Positions 32,900 through 43,780 of a stretch of 64,000 nucleotides of DNA are shown in pieces. The position numbers and the translations under genes were made by a program. How positions within the stretch are numbered: the stretch's first letter is position 1; every line of letters begins with the position of its first letter. Source of the DNA: Leifsonia sp. C5G2 (GTDB taxonomy: Bacteria > Actinomycetota > Actinomycetes > Actinomycetales > Microbacteriaceae); NCBI RefSeq assembly GCF_013359685.1, contig NZ_JABFMV010000001.1, positions 62,001 through 126,000 on the forward strand, read 5' to 3'. A model generated the notes under the pieces. It was not told the DNA's origin. It was given only the letters and a program-made list of their open reading frames with translations, and searched no databases.

Positions 32900-34204
32900 G
32901 GCGATGCGGTCGGCGATCAGCGGGCCGCGCTCGAACGGGGTGCCCAGCGGCGCCAGCCGGTAGGCGCCCTCCAGCGCCTCCAGCGCGCGCTCGAAGCGGG
33001 CGGGTTCGTCGGCCGAGAGGGTGAACAGGGGCTGTCCCTTCTTCACCTCGTCGCCCGGCTTCGCGTGCAGGTCGATGCCCGCGGCGTGCTGCACCGGGTC
33101 CTGTTTGCGGGCGCGGCCGGCGCCGAGACGCCAGGCGGCGATTCCGAACGGCAGCGCCTGCTGCTCGACCAGGACGCCGTCCTCCTCTGCCACGACCGTG
33201 TGGGTCTCCTTCGCCACCGGGAGCGCGGCATCCGGGTCGCCGCCCTGCGCGCGGATGACCTCGCGCCACTTGTCCATCGCGCGGCCGTCCTTCAGCGCCG
33301 CCTCGACGTCCTCGTCCGGCCGGCCGGCCAGTGCGAGCATCTCGCGGGCCAGGGCGACCGTCAGCTCGACGATGTCGGCGGGCCCACCTCCCGCGAGCAC
33401 CTCGACCGACTCGCGCACCTCGTTCGCGTTGCCGATGGTGAGCCCGAGCGGGACGTTCATGTCGGTCAGCAGCGCAGAGGTGGCGACGCCGGCGTCGCGG
33501 CCGAGCTCCACCATGGTGCGCGCCAACTCGCGCGAGCGCTCGATGTCCTTGAGGAAGGCGCCGGAGCCGAACTTCACGTCCAGCACGAGCGCGCCGGTGC
33601 CCTCGGCGATCTTCTTCGACATGATGGAGGACGCGATCAGCGGGATCGCCTCGACCGTGCCGGTGATGTCGCGGAGCGCGTACAGCTTGCCGTCGGCCGG
33701 CGCGAGGCCGGAGCCGGCCGCGCAGATGACGCCGCCCTCGTTCTGCAGCTGGGCGAACATCTCCTCGTTGCTGAGGTGCGCGCGCCAGCCCGGGATGCTC
33801 TCGAGCTTGTCCAGCGTCCCGCCGGTGTGGCCGAGACCGCGGCCGGAGAGCTGCGGCACGGCGACGCCGAACGTCGCGACCAGAGGCATGAGCGGCAGCG
33901 TGATCTTGTCGCCGACGCCGCCGGTGGAGTGCTTGTCGGCGGTCGGCTTCCCGAGTCCCGAGAAGTCCATCCGCTCGCCGGACGCGATCATCGCCAGCGT
34001 CAGGTCCTTGATCTCGCGGCGGGTCATCCCGTTGAGGAAGATCGCCATCGTCATCGCGGACATCTGCTCGTCGCCCACGTAGCCACGGGTGTACGCGTCC
34101 ACCAGCCAGTCGATCTCGGCGGTGCTGAGCTCGCCTCTGTCGCGCTTGGTCCTGATCAGGTCGACGGCGTCGAACGCCTCGACCGCTCCTGCAAGGTCGG
34201 TCAC
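32897..34204 (-). CDS. deoA: Thymidine/pyrimidine nucleoside phosphorylase
   Basis: Cleaves thymidine or uridine with phosphate. 435 residues from GTG 34204, with AGGAA nine bases upstream. Family signature KHSTGGVGDKITLPLMPLVA; also SGRGLGHTGGTLDKLESIPG, ALVLDVKFGSGAF and a C-terminal domain ending near AKPGDEVKKGQPLFTL. Starts 14 bases after the cytidine deaminase stop. With cdd, add and PNP it completes breakdown of imported nucleosides. Confidence 0.95.
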   Translation of the reverse strand: MTDLAGAVEAFDAVDLIRTKRDRGELSTAEIDWLVDAYTRGYVGDEQMSAMTMAIFLNGMTRREIKDLTLAMIASGERMDFSGLGKPTADKHSTGGVGDKITLPLMPLVATFGVAVPQLSGRGLGHTGGTLDKLESIPGWRAHLSNEEMFAQLQNEGGVICAAGSGLAPADGKLYALRDITGTVEAIPLIASSIMSKKIAEGTGALVLDVKFGSGAFLKDIERSRELARTMVELGRDAGVATSALLTDMNVPLGLTIGNANEVRESVEVLAGGGPADIVELTVALAREMLALAGRPDEDVEAALKDGRAMDKWREVIRAQGGDPDAALPVAKETHTVVAEEDGVLVEQQALPFGIAAWRLGAGRARKQDPVQHAAGIDLHAKPGDEVKKGQPLFTLSADEPARFERALEALEGAYRLAPLGTPFERGPLIADRIA

Positions 34205-34218
34205 GGATGTGTTCCTGT

Positions 34219-34635
34219 TCAGTCGTTCTCGTGCTCGGCCGCGTAGGCGGCGAGCTGGCGCGGCCCGAACGCGTCGGGCAGCACCTCGTCGATCGTGCGG
34301 ATGCCGGAGACGGTCTCCAGCAGCATCCCCTCGGCCGAGTGCTCGTAGAGCAGCTGTCGGCAGCGACCGCACGGCATCAGGATGTCGCCGTCGCCGTTCA
34401 CGCAGGTGAACGCCACCAGGCGTCCTCCCCCGGTCATGGCGAGCGACGACACGAGGCCGCACTCGGCGCACAGCGTCACGCCGTAGCTGGCGTTCTCGAC
34501 GTTGCAGCCGCTGACGATCCGGCCGTCGTCGACGAGCGCCGCGGCACCCACGGGGAACTTGGAGTAGGGGACGTAGGCGTGCGTCCGCGCCTCGTCGGCG
34601 GCGGAGCGCAGCGCCTCCCAGTCGATCGTGCTCAT
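34219..34635 (-). CDS. cdd: Cytidine deaminase
   Basis: Converts cytidine to uridine. 138 residues, the short tetrameric form. Zinc site built from SGCNVENASYGVTLCAECG (catalytic Glu) and PCGRCRQLL, three Cys ligands. ATG 34635 overlaps the permease stop by four bases. N-terminus AYVPYSKFPVGAAAL is typical. Sits directly behind the nucleoside ABC transporter genes. Confidence 0.96.
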   Translation of the reverse strand: MSTIDWEALRSAADEARTHAYVPYSKFPVGAAALVDDGRIVSGCNVENASYGVTLCAECGLVSSLAMTGGGRLVAFTCVNGDGDILMPCGRCRQLLYEHSAEGMLLETVSGIRTIDEVLPDAFGPRQLAAYAAEHEND

Positions 34636-35920
34636 GGCTTTATGTACGGCTTCCCGTCGGCGGCGGGTGCGCGCGAGAGGCCCACCAGGCCGGCGACCGC
34701 GAGGATCGTGACGACGTACGGCAGCATCAGCATGAACTCGCTCGGTACCGGCGATCCGATGGTGCTGAGCACGTTCTGCAGGTTGGTCGCGAAACCGAAC
34801 AGCAGCGCGGCGAGGGTCGCGCGGATCGGGTCCCAGCGGCCGAAGATGACGGCCGCGAGGGCGATGAAGCCCTGCCCTGCGGTCATCTCCTTGGAGAAGG
34901 CGCCGACGGAGCCGAGCGTGTAGTACGCGCCGCCGAGGCCGGCGATCGCGCCCGCGAGGGCCACGTTCCAGAACCGGGTGCTGTTGACGTTGATGCCGAC
35001 GGTGTCCGCGGCCTCCGGGTGCTCGCCGACCGAGCGCAGGCGCAGGCCCCAGCGGGTCTTGAACAGCCCGAACCAGACCAGGAACACCGCGAGGTACATC
35101 AGGTACTCGATGATCGACTGGTCGAACAGCACCTTGCCGATGATCGGGATGTCGCTGAGCACCGGGATGGGCCAGCTCGGCAGACGCGGCGGATGGTTGA
35201 GCAGCTGCGGGTTGCCGGCCAGCAGCTTCGAGTAGAGGAAGCTGGTGAGGCCGATGACGAGCACATTCAGCACGACGCCGACGATCACCTGGTCGACGAG
35301 GTACTTGATCCCGAACGCACCGAGCAGGAACGACACGAGGACACCGGCGACCATGGCGGCGATGAGGCCGACCACCCAGCTGCCGGTCAGCGAGGCCGTC
35401 ATCGCGGAGACGAACGCTCCGGCGAGCAGCTGGCCCTCGATGGCGACGTTGACCACACCGCCGCGCTCGGACACCACGCCGCCGAGGGCGCCGAAAACCA
35501 GCGGGACGGCGAGGCTGATCGTGCCGAGCAGCAGGCCGGTGACCGGCACCGGGTACGGGCTGCCGGAGTCGGCCCAGGTCAGGAACGCGAACATGAACAG
35601 GAGCGAGAACACGATGACGACCCAGAGCGGGGTCCGGCGCGCACGATAAGAGAGGTACGCGCTCCATGCCGTGAGGGCGATCAGCAGGATCGTCACGATC
35701 GTGGTGGTCACGAAGCTGTCCACCGTGACGGTCGGCAGCGGGATCGCGTCGGACTTCTCCGTGAGGCGGAAGGTGCTCTCGCCGTGCCGGGCGAAGCCGA
35801 AGAACAGGATGATGCTGATCAGCACGAAGACACCGAAGGCGATGGGCGCCTTCCAGGAGCGGATCTCGGCCTTCTGGAGGACGATCGGCGAGGAGTCGGG
35901 GACGACGGGGGCGGTGGTGC

Positions 35921-35924
<4 letters not shown>
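34632..35924 (-). CDS. Nucleoside ABC transporter permease (NupQ/BmpC type)
   Basis: 430 residues from GTG 35924, which overlaps the upstream permease stop. Branched-chain/ribose-type permease with about ten hydrophobic segments; LGTISLAVPLVFGALGGVVS, ERGGVVNVAIEGQLLAGAF and the loop GLRLRSVGEHPEAADTVGI are characteristic of BMP-associated permeases. The first 95 residues carry two additional membrane segments. Forms the channel with the neighbouring permease. Confidence 0.92.
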
Positions 35925-37215
<1,291 letters not shown>

Positions 37216-37219
<4 letters not shown>

Positions 37220-38736
37220 GCTGCTGCTCCTGCCTGCTCCGGCGACTCGCCGGCCATCATGAGGCCGAGCACGTCGCGAGACGTGTCACCCGGCACGATT
37301 CCTACGATCCCCCCGCGGTACATCACGGCGATCCGGTCGGCCAGCGCGGCGACCTCGTCGAGCTCGGTCGACACCACGATCACCGGCACCCCGGCGTCAC
37401 GGGTGGCGACGATCCGCTTGTGCACGAACTCGATGGATCCGACGTCCAGGCCGCGCGTGGGCTGCGCGGCGACGAAGAGCCGCAGCTCGCGGCTGAGCTC
37501 GCGGGCGAGCACGACCTTCTGCGCGTTGCCGCCGGAGAGGCGGCCGACCTTGGTGTCGATGGACTGGGTGCGCACGTCGAACTCGCGCACCTTCTCCTCC
37601 GCGAAGTCCTTGAGGTAGGAGAACTGGATGTTGCCGCCCTTGACGAACGGGTCGCTCGTCGAGCGGTCGAGCATCAGATTCTCCTGGATGGTGAACTCGC
37701 CGACCAGGCCGTCCTCGTTGCGGTCCTCCGGCACGAAACCGACGCCGGCGTCGAGCACCTTGCGGACGCTGTGGCCCTGGATGGGCGAGCCGTCGAGAAG
37801 GATCTCGCCCTGGATGCGCGGCTGCAGGCCGATGATGGCCTCCGTCAGCTCGGTCTGGCCGTTGCCCTGAACGCCGGCGATGGCCAGGATCTCGCCCGCG
37901 CGCACCTCGAAGCTCACGTCGTTGACCACCAGCTGCCCGATGGGGTCGATGACCGAGAGGTTCTTGACGACGAGCGCGGCGGCTCCCGGCTCGGCGGGCT
38001 TCTTCTCCACGGCCAGCGTCACCGCGCGGCCGACCATCATCGACGCGAGCTCGACGTTGGTGGCGGTGGGCTCGGCCTCGCCGATCACCTTGCCGAGGCG
38101 GATCACGGTGATGCGGTCGGCGACCTCGCGCACCTCGCGCAGCTTGTGCGTGATGAAGATGATGGCCGTGCCCTGCTCCTTGAGCTGGCGCATGATCGCC
38201 ATGAGCTCGTCGGTCTCCTGCGGGGTCAGCACGGCGGTGGGCTCGTCGAAGACGAGCACCTTGGCGTTCTGGGACAGCGCCTTGATGATCTCGACGCGCT
38301 GCTGGACGCCGACCGGAAGATCTTCGACCAGCGCGTCCGGGTCGACGTCGAAGCCGAACCGGGCCGAGATCTCGCGCACCTTCGCGCGGGCGGCGTTGAG
38401 GTCGAGGCGTCCGCCGAACTTGGTCTGCTCGTGACCGAGCATCACGTTCTCGGCGACGGTGAAGACGGGGATGAGCATGAAGTGCTGGTGCACCATCCCG
38501 ATGCCGGCCTTCATGGCGTCGCCGGGGCCGGAGAAGTGCTGGACGACGTCGTCGAGCAGGATCTCGCCCTCGTCGGCCTGGTAGAAGCCGTAGAGCACAT
38601 TCATCAGGGTGGACTTGCCAGCACCGTTCTCGCCGAGCAGGCAGTGGATCTCGCCGGGTTCGACGGTGAGGTCGATGTGGTCGTTCGCGACCAGGGCACC
38701 GAACCGTTTGGTGATGCCGCGGAGTTCGAGCTTCAT
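37216..38736 (-). CDS. Nucleoside ABC transporter ATPase (two ABC domains)
   Basis: 506 residues, double-domain ATPase as in sugar and nucleoside importers. Domain 1: Walker A GENGAGKSTLMNVLYGFYQ, Walker B KVLVFDEPTAVLTPQET, with the signature changed to LPVGVQQRVEI. Domain 2: degenerate Walker A AGVQGNGQTELTEAIIG, signature LSGGNAQKVVLARELS. This unequal pattern is normal for the RbsA/BMP group. Downstream of the lipoprotein gene across 179 bases containing a hairpin. Confidence 0.94.
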
Positions 38737-38864
38737 TCGGGTGGGTTTCCTTCAGGAGAGGGCACGCGGAATCGGCTGGTGGCCTCGACGCGCGTGTTCA
38801 CATTACCTGGCTGCGCAGATGTCGTGGTGTGCGCAGATGAGCAAAAGGTGAGGGTGTGAACGCA

Positions 38865-38896
38865 ACGGGGAGGCCAGCCATGGCTGACCTCCCCGT
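38865..38896 (-). terminator. Hairpin between the BMP lipoprotein and ATPase genes
   Basis: 32-base near-perfect palindrome: ACGGGGAGG on one side, CCTCCCCGT on the other, one G-T mismatch per arm, centred on CCATGG. Nineteen bases after the lipoprotein stop. Probably a partial terminator or mRNA stabiliser giving more binding protein than transporter. Confidence 0.6.
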
Positions 38897-38915
38897 CGAG
38901 CGTTCTCGTCGCTGG

Positions 38916-39998
38916 TTACTGCTTCGGCGACGAGGGCGAGGTGACCTTGATCGAGCCGTCGATGATGCCGGCCTTGATCTTGTCGAGCTCACCCTGCAGA
39001 CCCGAGTCCACCTTCGACTCGAAGTCGTGGAACGGCGCGATGCCCACGCCGTCGTTCTTCAGCGTGCCCACGTACGGGGTCGCGTCGAACTTGCCCTTCG
39101 CGGCCTGGGTGACGACGTCGTTGGTCGCCGGCTTCATGCCCTTCATGACCGAGGTGAGGAGCAGGTCCTTCACGCTGGGGTCGGACTGGTAGACGTCGGC
39201 GTCGACACCGATCATCGCGATCGGCTTGCCGGAGTCCTTGATCGCCTGCGCGGCCGACTGGTAGATCGGGCCGCCGACCGGCATGATCACGTCGGCGTTC
39301 TGGTCGATGATGCCCTGAGCGGTGTTCTTCGCGGTCTCGTTGGCGTCGAAGCCACCGGTGAAGAGGCCGTTCTGCTTGTCGACGTCCCAGCCGACGACCT
39401 TGACCGACTTGCCCTTCTGGTCGTTGAAGTACTTCACGCCGTCGGCGAAGCCGTCCATGAAGATGGTGACCGTCGGGATCTGCATGCCGCCGAAGGTGCC
39501 GACGATGCCGGTCTTCGAGTAGCTGGCGGCCGCGTAGCCGGCCAGGAACGCCGCCTGGGCGGTGTCGAAGATGATCGGCTTGACGTTCTTCGCCTGGATC
39601 TCGTTGTCGTCGATGATCGCGAAGTTCACGTCGGGGTTCGCCTTCGCCGCCTTCTCGGTCGCGTCCTTCAGGAGGAAGCCGACGGTGACGACGAGGTTGC
39701 AGTTGGCGTCGACCATGCTCTGGATGTTCGGAGCGAAGTCGTTCTCGCTCTTCGACTCCGCCTGCTTGTACTTCACGTTCAGCGACTTGGCGGCCTGCTG
39801 CAGGCCCTCGTAGCCGAGCTGGTTGAACGAGTGGTCGTCGAATCCACCGGAGTCGGAGACCATGCAGGGAAGGAAGTCGCTCTTCGCGGCGCCACCGGAC
39901 GAGCTGTCCGACGGGGCAGCCGAGCAAGCGGCGAGCAGCGACATGACGCCGACCGCCGCCAGGCCGAGGAGACCGGCCTTACGGGCTGTGATTGACAA
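38916..39998 (-). CDS. BMP-family nucleoside-binding lipoprotein
   Basis: Binding component of the nucleoside ABC importer. 360 residues, starting at TTG 39998 behind GGAGGAA. Lipoprotein signal peptide: Arg-Lys, hydrophobic LLGLAAVGVMSLLAAC with lipidated Cys25, then a Ser/Gly linker. The mature part matches the PnrA/BmpA fold: SDSGGFDDHSFNQLGYEGLQ, then VGFLLKDATEKAAKANPDVN and VGTFGGMQIPTVTIFMDGF. First gene of the leftward nucleoside run, so it should be made in excess. Confidence 0.93.
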   Translation of the reverse strand: MSITARKAGLLGLAAVGVMSLLAACSAAPSDSSSGGAAKSDFLPCMVSDSGGFDDHSFNQLGYEGLQQAAKSLNVKYKQAESKSENDFAPNIQSMVDANCNLVVTVGFLLKDATEKAAKANPDVNFAIIDDNEIQAKNVKPIIFDTAQAAFLAGYAAASYSKTGIVGTFGGMQIPTVTIFMDGFADGVKYFNDQKGKSVKVVGWDVDKQNGLFTGGFDANETAKNTAQGIIDQNADVIMPVGGPIYQSAAQAIKDSGKPIAMIGVDADVYQSDPSVKDLLLTSVMKGMKPATNDVVTQAAKGKFDATPYVGTLKNDGVGIAPFHDFESKVDSGLQGELDKIKAGIIDGSIKVTSPSSPKQ

Positions 39999-40054
39999 GG
40001 TTGTTCCTCCAAGATGCGTAAGCCTGTGCGGGTGCTCGCAGGCTTGTGCGGTTC

Positions 40055-40122
40055 ACGTTACCGAATGTGACGAACGACGCCGTTCGAAAATCGGCCTTCT
40101 TCATGCAAGCGTTACAAACGCT
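40055..40122 (-). promoter_or_regulatory. Promoter/operator region of the nucleoside operon
   Basis: On the minus strand TAACGT (40060-40055) is a possible -10, giving a start near 40048. A perfect palindrome CGAACG-acgc-CGTTCG (40071-40086) would cover the -35, and a second, AGCGTT-aca-AACGCT (40108-40122), lies just upstream. In the leader a 7-base stem AAGCCTG/CAGGCTT (40020-40045) precedes the ribosome site. All are sequence-based guesses. Confidence 0.4.
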
Positions 40123-40191
40123 CACGCGATTGGCACGCGCTCATTTGAGCAGGGCTATCCCCTGTTCTGGGAGGGGTCGGCGCCGGAGCTT

Positions 40192-41331
40192 CTACAGGAC
40201 GTCGGTCGAGCCCGTGAGCTTCAGCGCATCCACGACCGCCTTCACCCGCTGCGCGTTCTCGCTGGTGGTGACCAGCAGGGCATCGGGGGTGTCGACGACG
40301 ACGATGTCGCGCACGCCGATCAGGCTGATGACGCGCTTGCTCTGGCTGACGACGATGCCGCTGGAGGCGTCGGAGAGCACGCGGGCGTTCTCACCGAGGA
40401 TCGCGAGGTCGGACTTCCGGCCGCCGGAGTTGAGCTTGGCGAGCGAGGCGAAGTCGCCGACGTCGTCCCAGTCGAAGTAGCCGGGGATGACGGCGAGCCG
40501 GCCCGCGGCGGCTGCGGGCTCTGCGACGGTGTAGTCGATGGCGATCTTCTCGAGCCCCGGCCAGATCCGGTCCACCGCGGGGCCGCGGGTCGCCGGGTCG
40601 TCCCACGCCTCCGCGAGCTCGAGCAGCCCCTCCAGGAGGCGCGGGCGGTTGCGGCCGATCTCCTCCAGCAGCAGGTCGGCCCGGGTGATGAACATGCTGG
40701 CGTTCCAGAGGTAGGAGCCGCTCTCCAGGTAGCGCTCGGCGGTCTCCAGGTCCGGCTTCTCCTTGAAGGAGTCTACGGTGAGGGCGCTCGGCGCGCCCGG
40801 CAGCTCCAGCCGGTCCCCGTAGTGGATGTAGCCGAAGCCCACCGCGGGCTCGGTCGGGCGGATGCCGACGGTGGTGATGTAGCCCGCCTCCGCCGCGGCG
40901 ACCGCCTCGCGGACCGCCGCCTGGAACGCGGGCATGTTGTGGATGACGTGGTCGGCCGCGAAGGAGCCGATGATCACACCGGGCTCGCGGCGCTCCAGGA
41001 TGGCCGCGGCCAGACCGATCGCCGCGGTCGAATCGCGCGGCTCCGACTCCAGGACGACGTTCGGGTCGGCGAGCGCCGGCAGCTGGGCCTCGACGGCGGC
41101 GCGGTGGGCACGGCCGGTGACCACCATGATCCGCTGCTCCCCCGACAGCGGCACCAGGCGGTCCCAGGTGTCGCGCAGCAGCGTCTGACCCGACCCGGTG
41201 AGGTCGTGCAGGAACTTCGGAGCGTCGGCGCGCGACAGCGGCCAGAGGCGCGAACCGATGCCGCCGGCCGGGATGACGCTGTAGAAGCGGTCGATCGGCT
41301 TGCCGGTGGTGATCCTGCGCTGCTGAGTCAT
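40192..41331 (-). CDS. manC: Mannose-1-phosphate guanylyltransferase
   Basis: Makes GDP-mannose from mannose-1-phosphate and GTP. 379 residues; no C-terminal isomerase domain, so monofunctional. N-terminal YSVIPAGGIGSRLWPLSRAD, with PKFLHDLTGSGQTLL, then FAADHVIHN and FKEKPDLETAERYL, and WDDVGDFASLAKL near the C-terminus. ATG 41331 selected because TATCCT lies six bases ahead. Divergent from a mannosyltransferase-like gene, which probably uses the product. Confidence 0.93.
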   Translation of the reverse strand: MTQQRRITTGKPIDRFYSVIPAGGIGSRLWPLSRADAPKFLHDLTGSGQTLLRDTWDRLVPLSGEQRIMVVTGRAHRAAVEAQLPALADPNVVLESEPRDSTAAIGLAAAILERREPGVIIGSFAADHVIHNMPAFQAAVREAVAAAEAGYITTVGIRPTEPAVGFGYIHYGDRLELPGAPSALTVDSFKEKPDLETAERYLESGSYLWNASMFITRADLLLEEIGRNRPRLLEGLLELAEAWDDPATRGPAVDRIWPGLEKIAIDYTVAEPAAAAGRLAVIPGYFDWDDVGDFASLAKLNSGGRKSDLAILGENARVLSDASSGIVVSQSKRVISLIGVRDIVVVDTPDALLVTTSENAQRVKAVVDALKLTGSTDVL

Positions 41332-41337
41332 GCCGAA

Positions 41338-41343
41338 AGGATA
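41338..41343 (-). promoter_or_regulatory. -10 box of leaderless manC
   Basis: TATCCT on the minus strand (41343-41338), six bases before ATG 41331. Confidence 0.45.
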
Positions 41344-41393
41344 CCGAGCGGTGCAGGACACCCGCCGTTCACGGCGACGACACCCCGCGCTCC

Positions 41394-41399
41394 TAGCGT
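41394..41399 (+). promoter_or_regulatory. -10 box of leaderless glycosyltransferase gene
   Basis: TAGCGT, then GAGGTC and ATG 41406. With the manC box it forms a pair of divergent leaderless promoters 50 bases apart. Confidence 0.45.
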
Positions 41400-41405
41400 G
41401 AGGTC

Positions 41406-42575
41406 ATGCGGGTAGCGGTCGTCAGCGAGAGCTTCCTCCCCACGGTCAACGGGGTCACGACGAGCGTCCTCCGGGTGCTCGACCATCTGGCCGCCCACGG
41501 CCACGAGGCCATCGTGATCTGCCCGGACGCGGGTGCGCCGGTGGAGTATGCCGGGTTCCGCATCCACCAGGTCCCGTCGATCGCGTACCGGCAGTTCCCG
41601 GTCGGGCTGCCGAGCCCCCAGGTGCAGCGCATCCTGAGCGCCTTCGCGCCGGATGTGCTCCACGCCGCCTCCCCTTTCTTCCTGGGTGCGCAGGCCATCG
41701 CCGCCGCGAACCGCCTCGGCGTCCCCTCCGTCGCGATCTACCAGACCGACGTCGCCGGCTTCGCCCGGCGGAACGGCCTCGGCGTCACCTCGGCGATCGC
41801 CTGGAAGTACGTGCGCTGGGTGCACGAGGGAGCGGACCTCACGCTCGCGCCCTCCGCGGCGAGCGCCTACGACCTCCGCACCGCCGGGGTGTCCCGGCTC
41901 GATCGCTGGGGGCGCGGCGTCGACCTCGAGCGCTACCACCCCAACAAGAGGAGGACGGCGGCCGCGGCGGCCCTCCGCGAGCAGCTCTCCCCCGACGGCG
42001 AGACGGTCATCGGCTACGTGGGGCGCATCGCGCCGGAGAAGCAGGTGGAGCGGCTGCGGTCGCTCCGCGGCCTCACCGGCGTCTCGCTCGCGATCGTCGG
42101 CGACGGACCCTCGCGGGATGCGGTGGCCCGGGAGCTGCGCGGGATGCCCGTCACCTGGCTGGGCCGTCGCGGGGGCGAGGAGCTCGCCGCCGCCTACGCC
42201 GCCTTCGACGTCTTCGTGCACACCGGGTCGGAGGAGACCTTCGGCCAGACCGTGCAGGAGGCCCATGCCTCGGGCCTTCCCGTCGTCGCCCCGCGCGCGG
42301 GCGGCCCGATCGACCTGGTGGAGCACGGCGTCGACGGCCTGCTCTTCCCGCCGTCCGACGACCGCGCCTTCCGCGCCGCCGTCTCGCTGCTCGTCCGCGA
42401 CGGCGCGGAGCGCAGGCGGATGGGCGAGGCCGGGCGTCGCGCGGTCCTCGGCCGGAGCTGGGAGGTGCTCTGCGGGCAGCTGATCGGGCACTACGAGCGC
42501 GTCATCCTGAACGCCGTCGCAGACGTGGCCGCCCGCGACGTCCAGCCCGTCTCGGGTTCGCGCGCGTACAGTTAG
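41406..42575 (+). CDS. GDP-mannose-dependent alpha-mannosyltransferase-like GT4 enzyme
   Basis: 389 residues, GT-B fold. N-terminal VAVVSESFLPTVNGVTTSVL, the acceptor-domain start shared by MgtA/PimB and digalactosyldiacylglycerol synthases; YQTDVAGFARRNGL; WGRGVDLERYHP; IGYVGRIAPEKQVERL; and GSEETFGQTVQEAHASGLP with the EX7E pair. Divergent from manC, so GDP-mannose is the likely donor; product probably a glycolipid or lipoglycan mannose. Named mgtA in corynebacteria, but I do not assign the symbol without alignment. Confidence 0.88.
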   Translation: MRVAVVSESFLPTVNGVTTSVLRVLDHLAAHGHEAIVICPDAGAPVEYAGFRIHQVPSIAYRQFPVGLPSPQVQRILSAFAPDVLHAASPFFLGAQAIAAANRLGVPSVAIYQTDVAGFARRNGLGVTSAIAWKYVRWVHEGADLTLAPSAASAYDLRTAGVSRLDRWGRGVDLERYHPNKRRTAAAAALREQLSPDGETVIGYVGRIAPEKQVERLRSLRGLTGVSLAIVGDGPSRDAVARELRGMPVTWLGRRGGEELAAAYAAFDVFVHTGSEETFGQTVQEAHASGLPVVAPRAGGPIDLVEHGVDGLLFPPSDDRAFRAAVSLLVRDGAERRRMGEAGRRAVLGRSWEVLCGQLIGHYERVILNAVADVAARDVQPVSGSRAYS

Positions 42576-42639
42576 GTGGCCCCAGCGGGCCGGTCCCTGT
42601 ATCCGCTCTATCCCGTCCTCGTGACGACGGAGGTGACCC

Positions 42640-43776
42640 ATGGCCAACCTGAACCGACGCGGCATCCCGATGCCCTTCGTCAGCCGCACACGCCGGACCG
42701 ACCCTCCCTCTCCCGTCGCCCCGCAGACGGCCGTGGAGGAGCAGTCCGGCCGGCGCACCAGCATGGTCGACAGCGCGATCTACGCGAACGGCGTCCGCGT
42801 CGCCTCGCCGACCACACTCGCCGAGACGTACGGCGCGCTTGACCGCACCCCCGGCGGGGTCGCCTGGATCGGCCTGTACCGGCCGACCGAGCAGGAGCTC
42901 ATGTCGCTCGCGGAGGAGTTCAACCTCCACCCGCTCGCCATCGAGGACGCGATCGTCGCCCACCAGCGGCCGAAGCTGGAGCGGTACGACACCGTCCTCT
43001 TCGTCGTGCTGAAGGCGGCCAACTACCTCGATGTGCCGGAGGAGGTCGACTTCGGCGAGCTGCACCTCTTCGTCGGGCCGAACTTCGTCATCACCGTCCG
43101 GCACAGCGAGTCGCCCGACCTCTCCCACGTCCGCCAGCGGATGGAGGGCGAGCCGGAGCTGCTCGCGCTCGGCGCGCAGGCCATCCTGTACGCGATCATC
43201 GACGCGGTCGTGGATGCGTACAGCCCGGTCGTCGCCGGCCTCGCCAACGACATCGACGAGATCGAGACGCAGGTGTTCGGCGGCGACGCGCTGGTCTCCC
43301 GGCGCATCTACGAGCTGTCGCGCGAGGTGATCGACTTCCAGCGGGCGACGCACCCGCTCTCGGCGGTGATGCTCGCGCTGGAGCGCGGCACCGCCAAGTA
43401 CGGGGTGACGCAGGAGCTCGAGCGCCGCCTCCGTGACGTCGCCGACCACCTGACGCAGGTCAACGAGCGCGTCGACGGGTTCCGCTATCTGCTGCGCGAC
43501 ATCCTGACGGTGAACTCCACGCTGGTGTCCGAACGCCAGAACGAGGAGATGACGCGACTGGCGCACTCCAGCCACCGTCAGGGCGAGGAGGTGAAGAAGA
43601 TCTCGTCCTGGGCGGCGATCCTCTTCGCGCCGACCCTGATCGCGGGCATCTACGGCATGAACTTTACGAACATGCCGGAGCTGCAGTGGCCGCTGGGGTA
43701 CCCGCTCGCCGTGCTGGCCATGGTCGGCCTCAGCGGGCTGCTCTACTCCATCTTCAAGCGGCGGGGCTGGCTCTGA
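42640..43776 (+). CDS. corA: CorA-type magnesium/cobalt channel
   Basis: 378 residues. Large cytoplasmic N-terminal funnel with WIGLYRPTEQELMSLAEEF and HPLAIEDAIVAHQRPKLERY, then a long helix and two C-terminal membrane segments. The pore signature GMN is present in GIYGMNFTNMPEL. GGAGG lies seven bases before ATG 42640. Moves Mg2+ and perhaps Co2+ across the cytoplasmic membrane. Its stop is four bases from the convergent small gene. Confidence 0.95.
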   Translation: MANLNRRGIPMPFVSRTRRTDPPSPVAPQTAVEEQSGRRTSMVDSAIYANGVRVASPTTLAETYGALDRTPGGVAWIGLYRPTEQELMSLAEEFNLHPLAIEDAIVAHQRPKLERYDTVLFVVLKAANYLDVPEEVDFGELHLFVGPNFVITVRHSESPDLSHVRQRMEGEPELLALGAQAILYAIIDAVVDAYSPVVAGLANDIDEIETQVFGGDALVSRRIYELSREVIDFQRATHPLSAVMLALERGTAKYGVTQELERRLRDVADHLTQVNERVDGFRYLLRDILTVNSTLVSERQNEEMTRLAHSSHRQGEEVKKISSWAAILFAPTLIAGIYGMNFTNMPELQWPLGYPLAVLAMVGLSGLLYSIFKRRGWL

Positions 43777-43780
43777 CCCC

